From: Photobacterium sp. DA100 | GTDB taxonomy: Bacteria > Pseudomonadota > Gammaproteobacteria > Enterobacterales > Vibrionaceae | Assembly: GCF_029223585.1 (NCBI RefSeq) | Contig: NZ_CP119424.1 | Coordinates: 1,178,001 to 1,242,000, forward strand | Direction of reading: 5' to 3' | DNA length: 64,000 nucleotides | In this document: one piece after another, positions 53,711 to 62,011 of the stretch | Numbering within the stretch: position 1 is the stretch's first letter | How the letters are laid out: each line of letters opens with the position of its first letter | The notes under the pieces: model-generated | The model's input: the letters and a program-made list of their open reading frames with translations, nothing else | Database searches by the model: none | What the model was told of the DNA's origin: nothing | Made by a program: the position numbers and the translations under genes

Positions 53711-54514
53711 TCAGAAGGAAATATCGGCAGCCTCAATGCTTGCCTGTGTAAACTGCGGATAGCCCGACGGACGGAACCTGTTGAGGTTAGTCAGGAAGTT
53801 GCTGTCTTTAAGCGGGATCGTTGCCTTACCATAGTCAAAACTGTTGAGCCGGTCGCGCATCGCCTGGTTGTCCAGGCCGTCGCCAACCAGTTCATACCAG
53901 CTGACAATTGCAGGCGTAACAAAATAGCCGTATCCGTTTTCTGCAACTTCGTCGGGCTTGGCAAAGCGCATGGCATGGGTCAGTCCGCCTTCCTTGTGGT
54001 AAACAAACTTAATATGGGTTCCTTCCATGGGTAAGGTCGCAGCCGTCGCGGTAGTGAGATCGCCGTGAGCACTGTAGCTGCCGTGGGAAATCTCTCCATT
54101 GATCGTCCAGACAGCGACATATTCCCAATCATGCCGGTGCCCGAACCAGTCCCAGCCATCCATAGTCTGGTCCTTCTCGAAGTAGAGCGAGTAAAAGTGG
54201 CCGCAGTATTCATTGCCCTGCTCAACCAGACATGCGTACCGGTGAAGCGTATTGGACAACTCAAGGAAGTTATCCTCGCGGCACTCACCGGTGATCGATC
54301 CCGAGTTATTGAGGCCCGGATTCGGCTCACCACTGCGGCTGATCCCCGCGGCGGGCAAGCAGCCGTCGGTATCAAAGTCAAATACCGGCTCGTTGCCATT
54401 GATCACATTATTGCCCGGCAGTGCTTCGTCTAGGCGGGGAAAGTCCGCCGCCAGTGCATCTGACGCAGCCGCAACAGCAAGCAACCCCGGTATCAAAATA
54501 GTCAATCTTTTCAT
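53711..54514 (-). CDS. NPP1-family necrosis-inducing protein (NLP)
   Basis: The start at ATG 54514 has AAGGAG upstream and gives 267 residues. Residues 1-22 are a signal peptide ending ALAAD. The hallmark NLP heptapeptide GHRHDWE is at 125-131, with the paired cysteines C95/C104 before it and the DTDGCLPAAGIS segment near 50. NLPs are secreted cytolysins that bind glycosylinositol phosphorylceramides in plant and algal membranes. The target of bacterial marine members is not established. It lies 55 bp before the EEP-fold gene and 115 bp after the metallophosphoesterase. Confidence 0.92.
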   Translation of the reverse strand: MKRLTILIPGLLAVAAASDALAADFPRLDEALPGNNVINGNEPVFDFDTDGCLPAAGISRSGEPNPGLNNSGSITGECREDNFLELSNTLHRYACLVEQGNEYCGHFYSLYFEKDQTMDGWDWFGHRHDWEYVAVWTINGEISHGSYSAHGDLTTATAATLPMEGTHIKFVYHKEGGLTHAMRFAKPDEVAENGYGYFVTPAIVSWYELVGDGLDNQAMRDRLNSFDYGKATIPLKDSNFLTNLNRFRPSGYPQFTQASIEAADISF

Positions 54515-54629
54515 TGGTGACTCCTTGTCTATGGCTCTAGCCGGAGGGCGTAAACTCGGTGGTGTACCGGCCTGCCCTCCCACTAGTGGTGCCATTACTG
54601 ATAACGTTATTGATGGTTTGGCTGTTACA

Positions 54630-56723
54630 TCAAGGCTGCCGGTTCAAATCGGTTATGGTGCCCTGGTCGAGATCCAGCTTAAAGTGATAGCTTGGCTGGC
54701 CATTGGCAAACTTGGTCAGGATGCCAAACAGGCCGCCGAAGCGCTGCTTGAATACATCACCGAACTGTGACGAGTCAGAGCCGCTCACAGCCTGCTCAGC
54801 CAAGGTACTTGCCAACAATTCATATTGCGGCATCCGATTGCGATCAATATCTTTAAACGCCAGCTCGTCGGCATTCCTCAGGCGATAGAAATCAACAGCG
54901 AGATCAAACCCATTCCAGTTAGCAAAAGCCTCCAGTTTGAGACCGTTGTCGCTGGCTAGCTGCTCAGCACGAGTTTCAGCCTGCTGCCATGCCTTAGCAA
55001 AGGCAGCATCGCCAATCTTCGACGGCTCAAAGGCTACTGGCGTTTCTTGGCAGATTTCTACGGCCTGGCGACCACCTGTCAGTGTCATTATCTGCTGTTG
55101 GGTTAACGGACTGTCTAGCTGGCTCAGGATCAGCATCTGGCGACCGTCCAACGCGAACACCATCTGCTTCAAATCACACGGCCACTCTTCTGGCAGGAAT
55201 CGCATTCTCGTTAATTCAGTGATATGCCAGTTGGTAAACTCGTAGTAATCCTTCGATGTTAAAACATCCTTATTCCAGATTTCTTCGTTACCTTTGGCTT
55301 TAAGGTGCCGCCACTCCTCTTCATAATGCTCGAACAGCTCGTCGAAGCGCGGTACCTTATCCAGGATCACGGTTTCTACTTCGACCTGGCGCTTGGGCTT
55401 GAAACTAAGCAGCTTGTAGGCGGGTACATAGGCCGCCATCGAAGGAGCCTGAATATTGAACAGGAACGAGCCATCATCGTAATGCTTCACGCCAGTGTCA
55501 TTGAAGTGCATGTGACCTCCGACATGAAGCTTGATCCCGGTTTTCGCCAGCGCTTCGCTGACATCTTCTTTCGGTGAACGTGCCAACTGGAAGTTGCCCG
55601 GGCCGAAGATATCTTCTATCGTCTCTGCTGCACCGTTGTAAAACTCGGTCATCGGGAAATGGCTGAACGCTACCAGCGTCTTGCCTTCGGCATTTGCCCT
55701 TTCCACCACCGATTCCATCCAATCAATCACCTGCTGTTTGTGGGTCAGCATTTTGTTGTAGCCAGCATTACCCGAGCCGGCGAAATTAGCGGCAAGCTCT
55801 GGTTGCTGGGTATCGGCATCGGCATTGGGGACATAGACATTGGCGTCAATAGCAAGCAGCCACAGACCTTCCACAGGCTCAACCAGGTAACTGGTATCAG
55901 GAACCATAAAACAGGCCGAATAGTTCGGCTGCTTGTAGCTACCGCCGGTTCCCTGATGACAAATCTCATACTGGCGCTGCTCATAGCTTGACTGGGTCAA
56001 CGCCTTGTCAAACTGATAATTCTCTTGTGTATAGGTCGAATACGGAGTCTCCCAATACAGGTTGGATTCTTGTGGGAAGAAACCAAAGTCCGCCAGCTCA
56101 GCCATCAAGCCGTCGTAACCCAACTCACGGATTTCCTCGGTGCAAATCGTTGGTAGCTCATGGCCGGCATTGATGACGGCACTGTCGCCTTCGTAACCAA
56201 CACACTCCTTCGCCCCCTTGCTGTAAATTCGCTGGGTTTTCCCCTCCATGCCGAGGAAGTCCCCTTCTCCGCTTGGTCGATCGAAAGGACGAACCGGATC
56301 GTGGTTGCCCGGCGCGGCGAAGAACTCAACGTCATAGGTTTTGGCATAATGATCGAGTATTTTCTTGAGGCCGCGGATATGAACCGGCTGGCCATCATCG
56401 CTGAAGTCACCGGGCAAGGCGATATACTTCACTCCCCGCTTCACGGCATCATCCAGCGCCGCCAGCAAGGCAAAGTAGTTTTCGTTAAACAGACGGGTCG
56501 AGGTCAGCTGAGCATGCATAGTACGGATAGTCGCATGCTGGCCGCTGTGGCTGTTCTTCAGACCGTCGAAACTGCCATCGGTAAAATCACCGTACACATC
56601 ATGAAAATGAATATCCGGCATAAAGGCAACTTGAACCTGCTCAGCGGCAGAGGCTGTATGCATTGCCATTGCTGTGGCCATAGAGACGATGAGCGCAACA
56701 CTGCTTTTTCTGAACCTTTTCAT
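54630..56723 (-). CDS. Secreted calcineurin-like metallophosphoesterase
   Basis: The start at ATG 56723 (GGAGA upstream) gives 697 residues with a signal peptide ending ASAAE near residue 27. Metal-site motifs are PDIHFHD (Asp37, His39), PGDFSDDG near 95, APGNHDP near 128, FSHFPM near 345 and GGHMHFND near 395. The 300-residue C-terminal part has no motif I recognise. It is a large periplasmic or secreted phosphoesterase of unknown substrate. It begins 25 bp after the PTS IIC gene, so it probably belongs to the same transcript, followed by the NLP and EEP genes. Confidence 0.85.
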   Translation of the reverse strand: MKRFRKSSVALIVSMATAMAMHTASAAEQVQVAFMPDIHFHDVYGDFTDGSFDGLKNSHSGQHATIRTMHAQLTSTRLFNENYFALLAALDDAVKRGVKYIALPGDFSDDGQPVHIRGLKKILDHYAKTYDVEFFAAPGNHDPVRPFDRPSGEGDFLGMEGKTQRIYSKGAKECVGYEGDSAVINAGHELPTICTEEIRELGYDGLMAELADFGFFPQESNLYWETPYSTYTQENYQFDKALTQSSYEQRQYEICHQGTGGSYKQPNYSACFMVPDTSYLVEPVEGLWLLAIDANVYVPNADADTQQPELAANFAGSGNAGYNKMLTHKQQVIDWMESVVERANAEGKTLVAFSHFPMTEFYNGAAETIEDIFGPGNFQLARSPKEDVSEALAKTGIKLHVGGHMHFNDTGVKHYDDGSFLFNIQAPSMAAYVPAYKLLSFKPKRQVEVETVILDKVPRFDELFEHYEEEWRHLKAKGNEEIWNKDVLTSKDYYEFTNWHITELTRMRFLPEEWPCDLKQMVFALDGRQMLILSQLDSPLTQQQIMTLTGGRQAVEICQETPVAFEPSKIGDAAFAKAWQQAETRAEQLASDNGLKLEAFANWNGFDLAVDFYRLRNADELAFKDIDRNRMPQYELLASTLAEQAVSGSDSSQFGDVFKQRFGGLFGILTKFANGQPSYHFKLDLDQGTITDLNRQP

Positions 56724-56748
56724 TAAGGTATCTCCGTATAGAGTATTA

Positions 56749-57870
56749 TTATTGGGCTCGCGTGATTTTGAATTTAGGTTTAGCTTCTTCTTGTTTTTTC
56801 GGTAGCTCTTCACCTTTGAAGACCAGCAATGAGCCAAACGCGATGATGCCCGAGCCGACGGCAATCGCCAGCACATACACCAGCCAATTTTCAACCGCTA
56901 GCCAGCCATAGAAACCAGAGATAGGTGCACGGTTAACCGCTCCCAGCCCAACCGCCAGCGCTGAACCGACAGCCGAACCGATGACGTTAACGACGATGAT
57001 CTTGGGGTTTGCCAACGCGAAAGGGATTGCCCCTTCCGAGACTCCGATCAGCCCCATCAGAGTGGATGCCTTGCCGGCATCTTGCAGTGAGTGCGGGAAG
57101 CGCTGTTTCCAAATCAGGGTAGCAACACCAATACCAATAGGCGGAATAATAATGGCGACCTGGGCTGCAGTATTTGGGTCATAGATCCCTGAAGCCAGCA
57201 TCGCCATCGCCGTGGTTACCGCTGCCTTGTTGATGGGGCCTCCCAAGTCAAAACCGACCATGCCTCCGACAACCGCCGCCAGGACAATTTTGTTGCCATC
57301 GGACATGCCTAGCAGCCAGTTTTCCAAGCCACGGTTCATGGCCGCGAGGGGGTCGCCGATGATGTACATCATGACTAAGCAAGCGAGTAAAGTACCGCCA
57401 ACAGGGATAATGAAGATAGGGCCTGCTGATGCAACAGATTTCGGCAGTTTAACTTTCGTGACCAGTAACTTAACGATGTAGCCGGCAATGAAGCCCGCCG
57501 CCAAGGCGCCAAGGAACCCCGTTCCCATCTCTTTTGCCAGCAAGCCGGCAACCATACCCGGCGCAATCCCAGGCTTATCCGCGATAGAGAATGCGATGTA
57601 ACCGGCCACAACCGGTAACATCAAGCTCAGCGCCAAGCCACCAAAGCCATCGAATGCATGAAATAACCGAACTACCGCATTGGCTGCCTCAGCATGGCTC
57701 CCGTCCCATATATTATCGATACCGTAAAATGAGGCCCCGATACGGGCAATACCCATGATCACTGCCCCTGCAATGATCAATGGCAGCATATACGAAACCC
57801 CGGTCATGATGGCGGTTTTTACTTCCGTCCCTATCGACTTTTCTTTTTTATTCATCGAAAACTTAGCCAT
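56749..57870 (-). CDS. PTS fructose-family EIIC component
   Basis: The 373-residue membrane protein forms the sugar channel of a fructose-subfamily PTS. Features are GVSYMLPLIIAGAVIMGIARI near 24, GFDLGGPINKAAVTTAMAM near 205 and GVSEGAIPFALANP near 275, all typical of FruA/FrwC/MngA-like IIC domains. It overlaps the IIB gene by eight bases. The alpha-mannosidase upstream in the run suggests a mannosylated substrate such as 2-O-alpha-mannosyl-glycerate. The specificity is inferred. Confidence 0.9.
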   Translation of the reverse strand: MAKFSMNKKEKSIGTEVKTAIMTGVSYMLPLIIAGAVIMGIARIGASFYGIDNIWDGSHAEAANAVVRLFHAFDGFGGLALSLMLPVVAGYIAFSIADKPGIAPGMVAGLLAKEMGTGFLGALAAGFIAGYIVKLLVTKVKLPKSVASAGPIFIIPVGGTLLACLVMMYIIGDPLAAMNRGLENWLLGMSDGNKIVLAAVVGGMVGFDLGGPINKAAVTTAMAMLASGIYDPNTAAQVAIIIPPIGIGVATLIWKQRFPHSLQDAGKASTLMGLIGVSEGAIPFALANPKIIVVNVIGSAVGSALAVGLGAVNRAPISGFYGWLAVENWLVYVLAIAVGSGIIAFGSLLVFKGEELPKKQEEAKPKFKITRAQ

Positions 57871-58177
57871 TATTTATTTCCTCGCATAATGCTTCAAATA
57901 CGGCATTTCCATGTTTAATTGGATCAGCAACAGCGCACTCTAAGACAGGTAAACTTGAGAACCTCTCTTTTTTGGCAATAGCGACTTCAGCTGCAATAAT
58001 ACAGCCATCAGCGCGTTCTATATCTTCAGCTGTAATTTCATTTTCAATACCTAAGCTGCCTTGGGTTTCAACTTTGACTTCATGGCCTAATTCTTTGCCA
58101 ACCATCGCGAGTGATTCCGCAGCCATATAAGTATGCGCGACGCCAGTAGGGCAAGCCGCTACACAAACAAAATACAT
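57863..58177 (-). CDS. PTS fructose-family EIIB component
   Basis: The 104-residue cytosolic protein accepts phosphate on the Cys of ACPTGVAHT (Cys9) and passes it to the sugar. The segments HTYMAAESL and KVETQGSLGIEN are typical of fructose-type IIB. GAGGTTAATT precedes the ATG. It overlaps the IIC gene. A terminator-like hairpin at 58213-58251 lies just upstream, so IIB-IIC may depend on read-through or its own promoter. Confidence 0.93.
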   Translation of the reverse strand: MYFVCVAACPTGVAHTYMAAESLAMVGKELGHEVKVETQGSLGIENEITAEDIERADGCIIAAEVAIAKKERFSSLPVLECAVADPIKHGNAVFEALCEEINNG

Positions 58178-58211
58178 AATTAACCTCGTTAGTTTTCACT
58201 TGGATTAAATA

Positions 58212-58252
58212 GAAAAAGCACAGTAAAGAAATAAGATCTTCCTGTGCTTTTA
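58212..58252 (-). terminator. Terminator-like hairpin before the IIB gene
   Basis: AAAAGCACAG and CTGTGCTTTT arms flank a 19-nt loop, and on the minus strand T-rich sequence follows. It lies between the uncharacterised gene and IIB. Confidence 0.65.
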
Positions 58253-58258
58253 ATTGGA

Positions 58259-58745
58259 TTATTTTTCGGTTTTTTTCCAGTTTTAGAGCTGGTTTGGTTT
58301 CTAGCGTTTTATGACGGGGCGTAACAAGATGGGGCAAGCTGGTAAAAATGGCAACCTGTTGAGAATAAGCGGCAGCCGGATCGCCCATATTGCGCTGACA
58401 AGCCAGCATCTGTGCAATTGACGAAATCGCGCCACCATGAGATAGAACCTCAAAATCAACAACTTGAATATTCAAGCGTGACTGACATTCAGCTATCGCA
58501 AGTAATTCACGAACAGGTTGTTTACCTGGCTTACGGAATGACAAGTTATCAGTGACACTGTCCCACATTCCGCTCCACTGTGTTGCTAACGTATCTAGCT
58601 CATCAGTTTTATATTCAGATCGATTTAACTTTTCTAATTCAGGCGTCAAGGCAAGGCTGATATTTTCAAGCATAGTCAGCATGGAAAAGAGCCAATCTTT
58701 CCCTTTCACTGCTGCGATACTTAAGAAAAACATCAAGCGTAACAT
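58259..58745 (-). CDS. Uncharacterised protein, probably frameshifted at its 3' end
   Basis: As read, the frame runs past a terminator into the IIB gene to 58080, which is implausible. Near the end is a run of seven A residues on the minus strand (58270-58276). Dropping one A makes the frame end at TAA (58259-58261), just before the hairpin. I therefore infer a product of about 161 residues starting at ATG 58745. It is helical, with PELEKLNRSEYKTDEL and SIAQMLACQRNMGDP segments. I do not recognise the family. The slip could be a sequence error, a mutation or programmed slippage. Confidence 0.5.
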
Positions 58746-58927
58746 TGATATCACCCGTACAAATAAAAAGTCAACAAACTAATCCTACCAGCAATAATCT
58801 CACTTATTCTCAGACAACGATCACAATACTGCTAGACTATTTAAATAAATCTAATTGGCACTTTAAAAATTATCATCCCCTATGAATATATTTATAAATT
58901 TAGAACAACAATATTAAAATCACCTTA

Positions 58928-59269
58928 TCAAGCAGCTGCTCTTTCATTTGTTTTTGACTTCAACTTAAGAAGCAAAACAATACTAGAAAGAACCAGTGTA
59001 ATACCATTCCCAAGCATCAATGGAAGATCATGTGATATTAAGCCATAAATCAACCAGCACAGAATACCAAAGACAAACAAGACGTACATTGCCAATGAAA
59101 TACCTGCAGTATCCCTGGTCCTGATGGTATGCAGCACCTGAGGCAGAAATGACAGGGTTGTACAGGCAGCCGCAACGCCACCCAGCATTGTCGGATGGTC
59201 AATCATCATAGGAAGACCTACGGCCATCATGATCATCACGGCCAATACATTCAACGATATTACTTTCAT
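58928..59269 (-). CDS. SemiSWEET-type sugar transporter
   Basis: The 113-residue protein has three hydrophobic helices and a PQ-loop signature (FLPQVLHTIRTRDTAGIS), typical of bacterial SemiSWEETs, which work as dimers to move sugars down gradients. The ATG at 59269 is chosen; a TTG three codons earlier is also in frame. It sits between the PTS energy-coupling protein and the IIB/IIC genes. A passive sugar channel inside a PTS operon is unusual; it may release dephosphorylated or side-product sugar. This role is inference. Confidence 0.85.
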   Translation of the reverse strand: MKVISLNVLAVMIMMAVGLPMMIDHPTMLGGVAAACTTLSFLPQVLHTIRTRDTAGISLAMYVLFVFGILCWLIYGLISHDLPLMLGNGITLVLSSIVLLLKLKSKTNERAAA

Positions 59270-59327
59270 CTTTTTCAATCCAACTTTGGTCCTAGAAGCT
59301 TCCTCTAGGAACCTTTTCGCCTCTAAC

Positions 59328-61850
59328 TTATGCCACTTGCTCGTACAGTACCCCTTTGAGCAGAGATACCGTTTGTTCCCTCCCCAAGGCGTTGTTCATC
59401 AACGCATCTCTAAATTCACGGTGCATTAATTTTCGAGCCAACTTGGAGAAAATACTCATATGCGTTCCCTCATGATCATGGCTAGAAATCGTAAGCATGA
59501 TCACTGTAGAAACCGTCTCGCCGTCTGCTTCATTCCAAACAATAGGCTGTTCAAGATGAGCAATAGAAATACTGTTATGGTTCACTGCCGCTGATTTACA
59601 GTGAGGAACCGCAACACCAAAGCCTAGGGATGTCGCAAAAATCGCCTCCCTATCCCAGATCGCCTGCTCTACCGCAACGGCGTTTTCTGCCCTGCCATGT
59701 ACTTCAAGGTTATCGGTCAACTCCTTGATGACACCTGCTTTATCAATAGCATGACACTGAACAACAAGCTGTTCAGACAAAATCTCAGGATGGTCTTGTT
59801 GCTGCCAGAATTGATCGATCTTGGCTTTAACCTCGTCTAGCGAAGCCAATCCGCAGACCTCATCCAGCAATTTGCAGCATGAAGCGTATTCAAGCTGGGC
59901 CAAGTCAGCACGCCGCTGGATGATATTGGGCGAGGATAAACTGATTTCGTCAAAACCCATCGCCAAAAGTAAAGGCAGCGCCCGTTTATCGCTTGCCATT
60001 TCACCGCAGATACCAAGCTCGATGCCCGCGGATTTCGCTGTCTTGGCAATCTCTGCAAGGAAGGCGATGAAACCTGGGTGGAAACTGTCGTAGAGTGCAC
60101 CTACTTGGCGGTTGCCTCTGTCGCAGGCCATGAAATACTGGGTGAGATCATTGCTGCCAATCGAAATGAAATCGATCAAACCCGCGGCTTTTTCGAGCAG
60201 ATAACGGGCTGAAGGGACCTCTACCATGATCCCCAACCGCCAACAGCCAGTAACACGCCCTTCAGCCGTTAACTGGGCTTCGCATTGCTGACATAGCTGG
60301 TGAATCCACTCCACCTCTTCCATGCAGGCAACCATAGGGATCATAATATTGACTTCACCATGCCGAGAAGCCCTAAGCAAAGCGCGGATTTGGCTTTCAA
60401 TCATGTGTTGGTATTGCGGGTACATACGTACCGCACGGTAGCCCAGGAACGGATTTTCTTCCTCCGGCATCTCGAGGTATGGCAAAGGTTTATCGCCGCC
60501 GATATCGAGCGTCCGGATAATCACGGTCTTTCCGGCTGCCGCTTCGATCACTTCGCGATACACATCATACTGTTGCTCTTCACTCGGTGCATCGTCCCGA
60601 TCCATAAAGAGCATCTCGGTCCGGAACAGACCTATCCCTTCTGCCCCACGCTCGAATGCACTGCTCGCTTCCAGCCCCACGGCAATATTGGCGTACAGGG
60701 ACAGAGCCCTGCCATCTTTGCTTTGCCCTTTGCTGCTGGCATAAGCGGTCAGCAACGATGTTTTTGCCAAGTGCTTGTGGTGCTCCAGCAGGTAGAACTG
60801 CTCGACTTTTTCATTCGGATCGCGGATCAAACACCCACAGAGGCCATCGAGCACCAAACTTTCGGCGTCTTGGACAAACGCTTCGGCAGCCTCAACAGCA
60901 GTAAGCACCGGAATGCCGAATGATCGGGCCAAGATCACCGTGTGAGAAGTTTGCCCAGCTTGTGCCAATACGATGCCTTTAAGCCAGCGTTTGTCCAAGG
61001 CCAAGAATTCGCTCGGCGTTAGGTTATCAGCAATCAGGATACTCTCTTTCACCAAGGTCACGGGTTGCTGTAGCGGCTTACCCACCACCAAACTGGCTAA
61101 CCTGGCACATAAATCATCAATGTCCAAGGCTCGCTCACGCATATAGCTGCTCTGGCTTTTCAGCATCGGGGCTTTCAGCTCATTAGAGGCCTGGGCTATG
61201 GCAAGAATGGGATTACCCTGCAGGCTATGCTTCGCCAATGATTGGCTAAACAAACTGTCACTCGCTATTTGGAGGTGCGCTTTAAGGATTGCTAGCTCCT
61301 CGCGGCTACCTTGAGCTTTAGCCTGTGCAATCGCCTGTTCAATTTGCTGGCACAGTATATGCCTCGCTTTTTTTATCGTCTCATCGGCAGGGCCATTCTC
61401 TTCGAACGCAGCACTTTCAGCCAGCTTGTGCAGGTCTACCTGACTGCAAACCACCGGGCAGCCTTTGCCAATACCGCGTGACACAATACTGCCACGTACA
61501 TACACAGGCTCGGCCTTAAGCAAAGATACCGGAAGTGGCTGACAGACATCGGCCTCGCTGCATTCCAGTGGTTCGTCACAGTCGGAAAATTCCCCTTCAA
61601 TAAATGCCTTCATTGCTTCAAACGCTGCCTGCTCGTCTGTTCCGTCAAACACCAGCTGGCATTCGTCGCCAACAGCAACATCAGCGCCGACCAGAGAGAG
61701 CACACTTTTGGCATCGGCTTTCGTCCCCTTGCTTATATTGAGCAGGGAAATCTGGCAACAAAAGGGGGTTGTCCGGTTTTCTATCTCTGCCGCCGGCCTG
61801 GCATGAATACCATTGACCAGAGGATTGGTAAATTCTATTGATTTAGTCAT
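59328..61850 (-). CDS. Multidomain PTS protein HPr-EI-EIIA(Fru)
   Basis: The start at ATG 61850 (AAGGGG upstream) gives 840 residues. The N-terminal HPr domain (1-88) has the phospho-His in NGIHARPA (His16). Enzyme I follows (about 115-660) with the active His in GQTSHTVILARS and PEP-site segments GIGLFRTEMLFMDRD and GSNDLTQYFMACDR. A fructose-type EIIA domain (about 695-840) has GFGVAVPHCKS. It thus carries the whole phosphate relay from PEP to IIB, like E. coli FryA. The system is independent of the general EI/HPr. Confidence 0.92.
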   Translation of the reverse strand: MTKSIEFTNPLVNGIHARPAAEIENRTTPFCCQISLLNISKGTKADAKSVLSLVGADVAVGDECQLVFDGTDEQAAFEAMKAFIEGEFSDCDEPLECSEADVCQPLPVSLLKAEPVYVRGSIVSRGIGKGCPVVCSQVDLHKLAESAAFEENGPADETIKKARHILCQQIEQAIAQAKAQGSREELAILKAHLQIASDSLFSQSLAKHSLQGNPILAIAQASNELKAPMLKSQSSYMRERALDIDDLCARLASLVVGKPLQQPVTLVKESILIADNLTPSEFLALDKRWLKGIVLAQAGQTSHTVILARSFGIPVLTAVEAAEAFVQDAESLVLDGLCGCLIRDPNEKVEQFYLLEHHKHLAKTSLLTAYASSKGQSKDGRALSLYANIAVGLEASSAFERGAEGIGLFRTEMLFMDRDDAPSEEQQYDVYREVIEAAAGKTVIIRTLDIGGDKPLPYLEMPEEENPFLGYRAVRMYPQYQHMIESQIRALLRASRHGEVNIMIPMVACMEEVEWIHQLCQQCEAQLTAEGRVTGCWRLGIMVEVPSARYLLEKAAGLIDFISIGSNDLTQYFMACDRGNRQVGALYDSFHPGFIAFLAEIAKTAKSAGIELGICGEMASDKRALPLLLAMGFDEISLSSPNIIQRRADLAQLEYASCCKLLDEVCGLASLDEVKAKIDQFWQQQDHPEILSEQLVVQCHAIDKAGVIKELTDNLEVHGRAENAVAVEQAIWDREAIFATSLGFGVAVPHCKSAAVNHNSISIAHLEQPIVWNEADGETVSTVIMLTISSHDHEGTHMSIFSKLARKLMHREFRDALMNNALGREQTVSLLKGVLYEQVA

Positions 61851-62011
61851 GATTGCCCCTTCGGGAATATTCGATACGTTTTTTCGGGTGTAGCAGACCA
61901 CTCACCCAAGCAACAGAGACAAAGCCAACAAATACTGACTGTTCTCCGGGCTATACGGGTGAGGGCCAACGGTGATGCACAAGTAGTGCAATTACATTTA
62001 AGCGTTTCGCT

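Noticed and set aside
58080..58258. Long C-terminal part of the unknown gene before IIB
   Set aside because: It runs through a terminator-like hairpin and overlaps the clearly coding IIB start in another frame.
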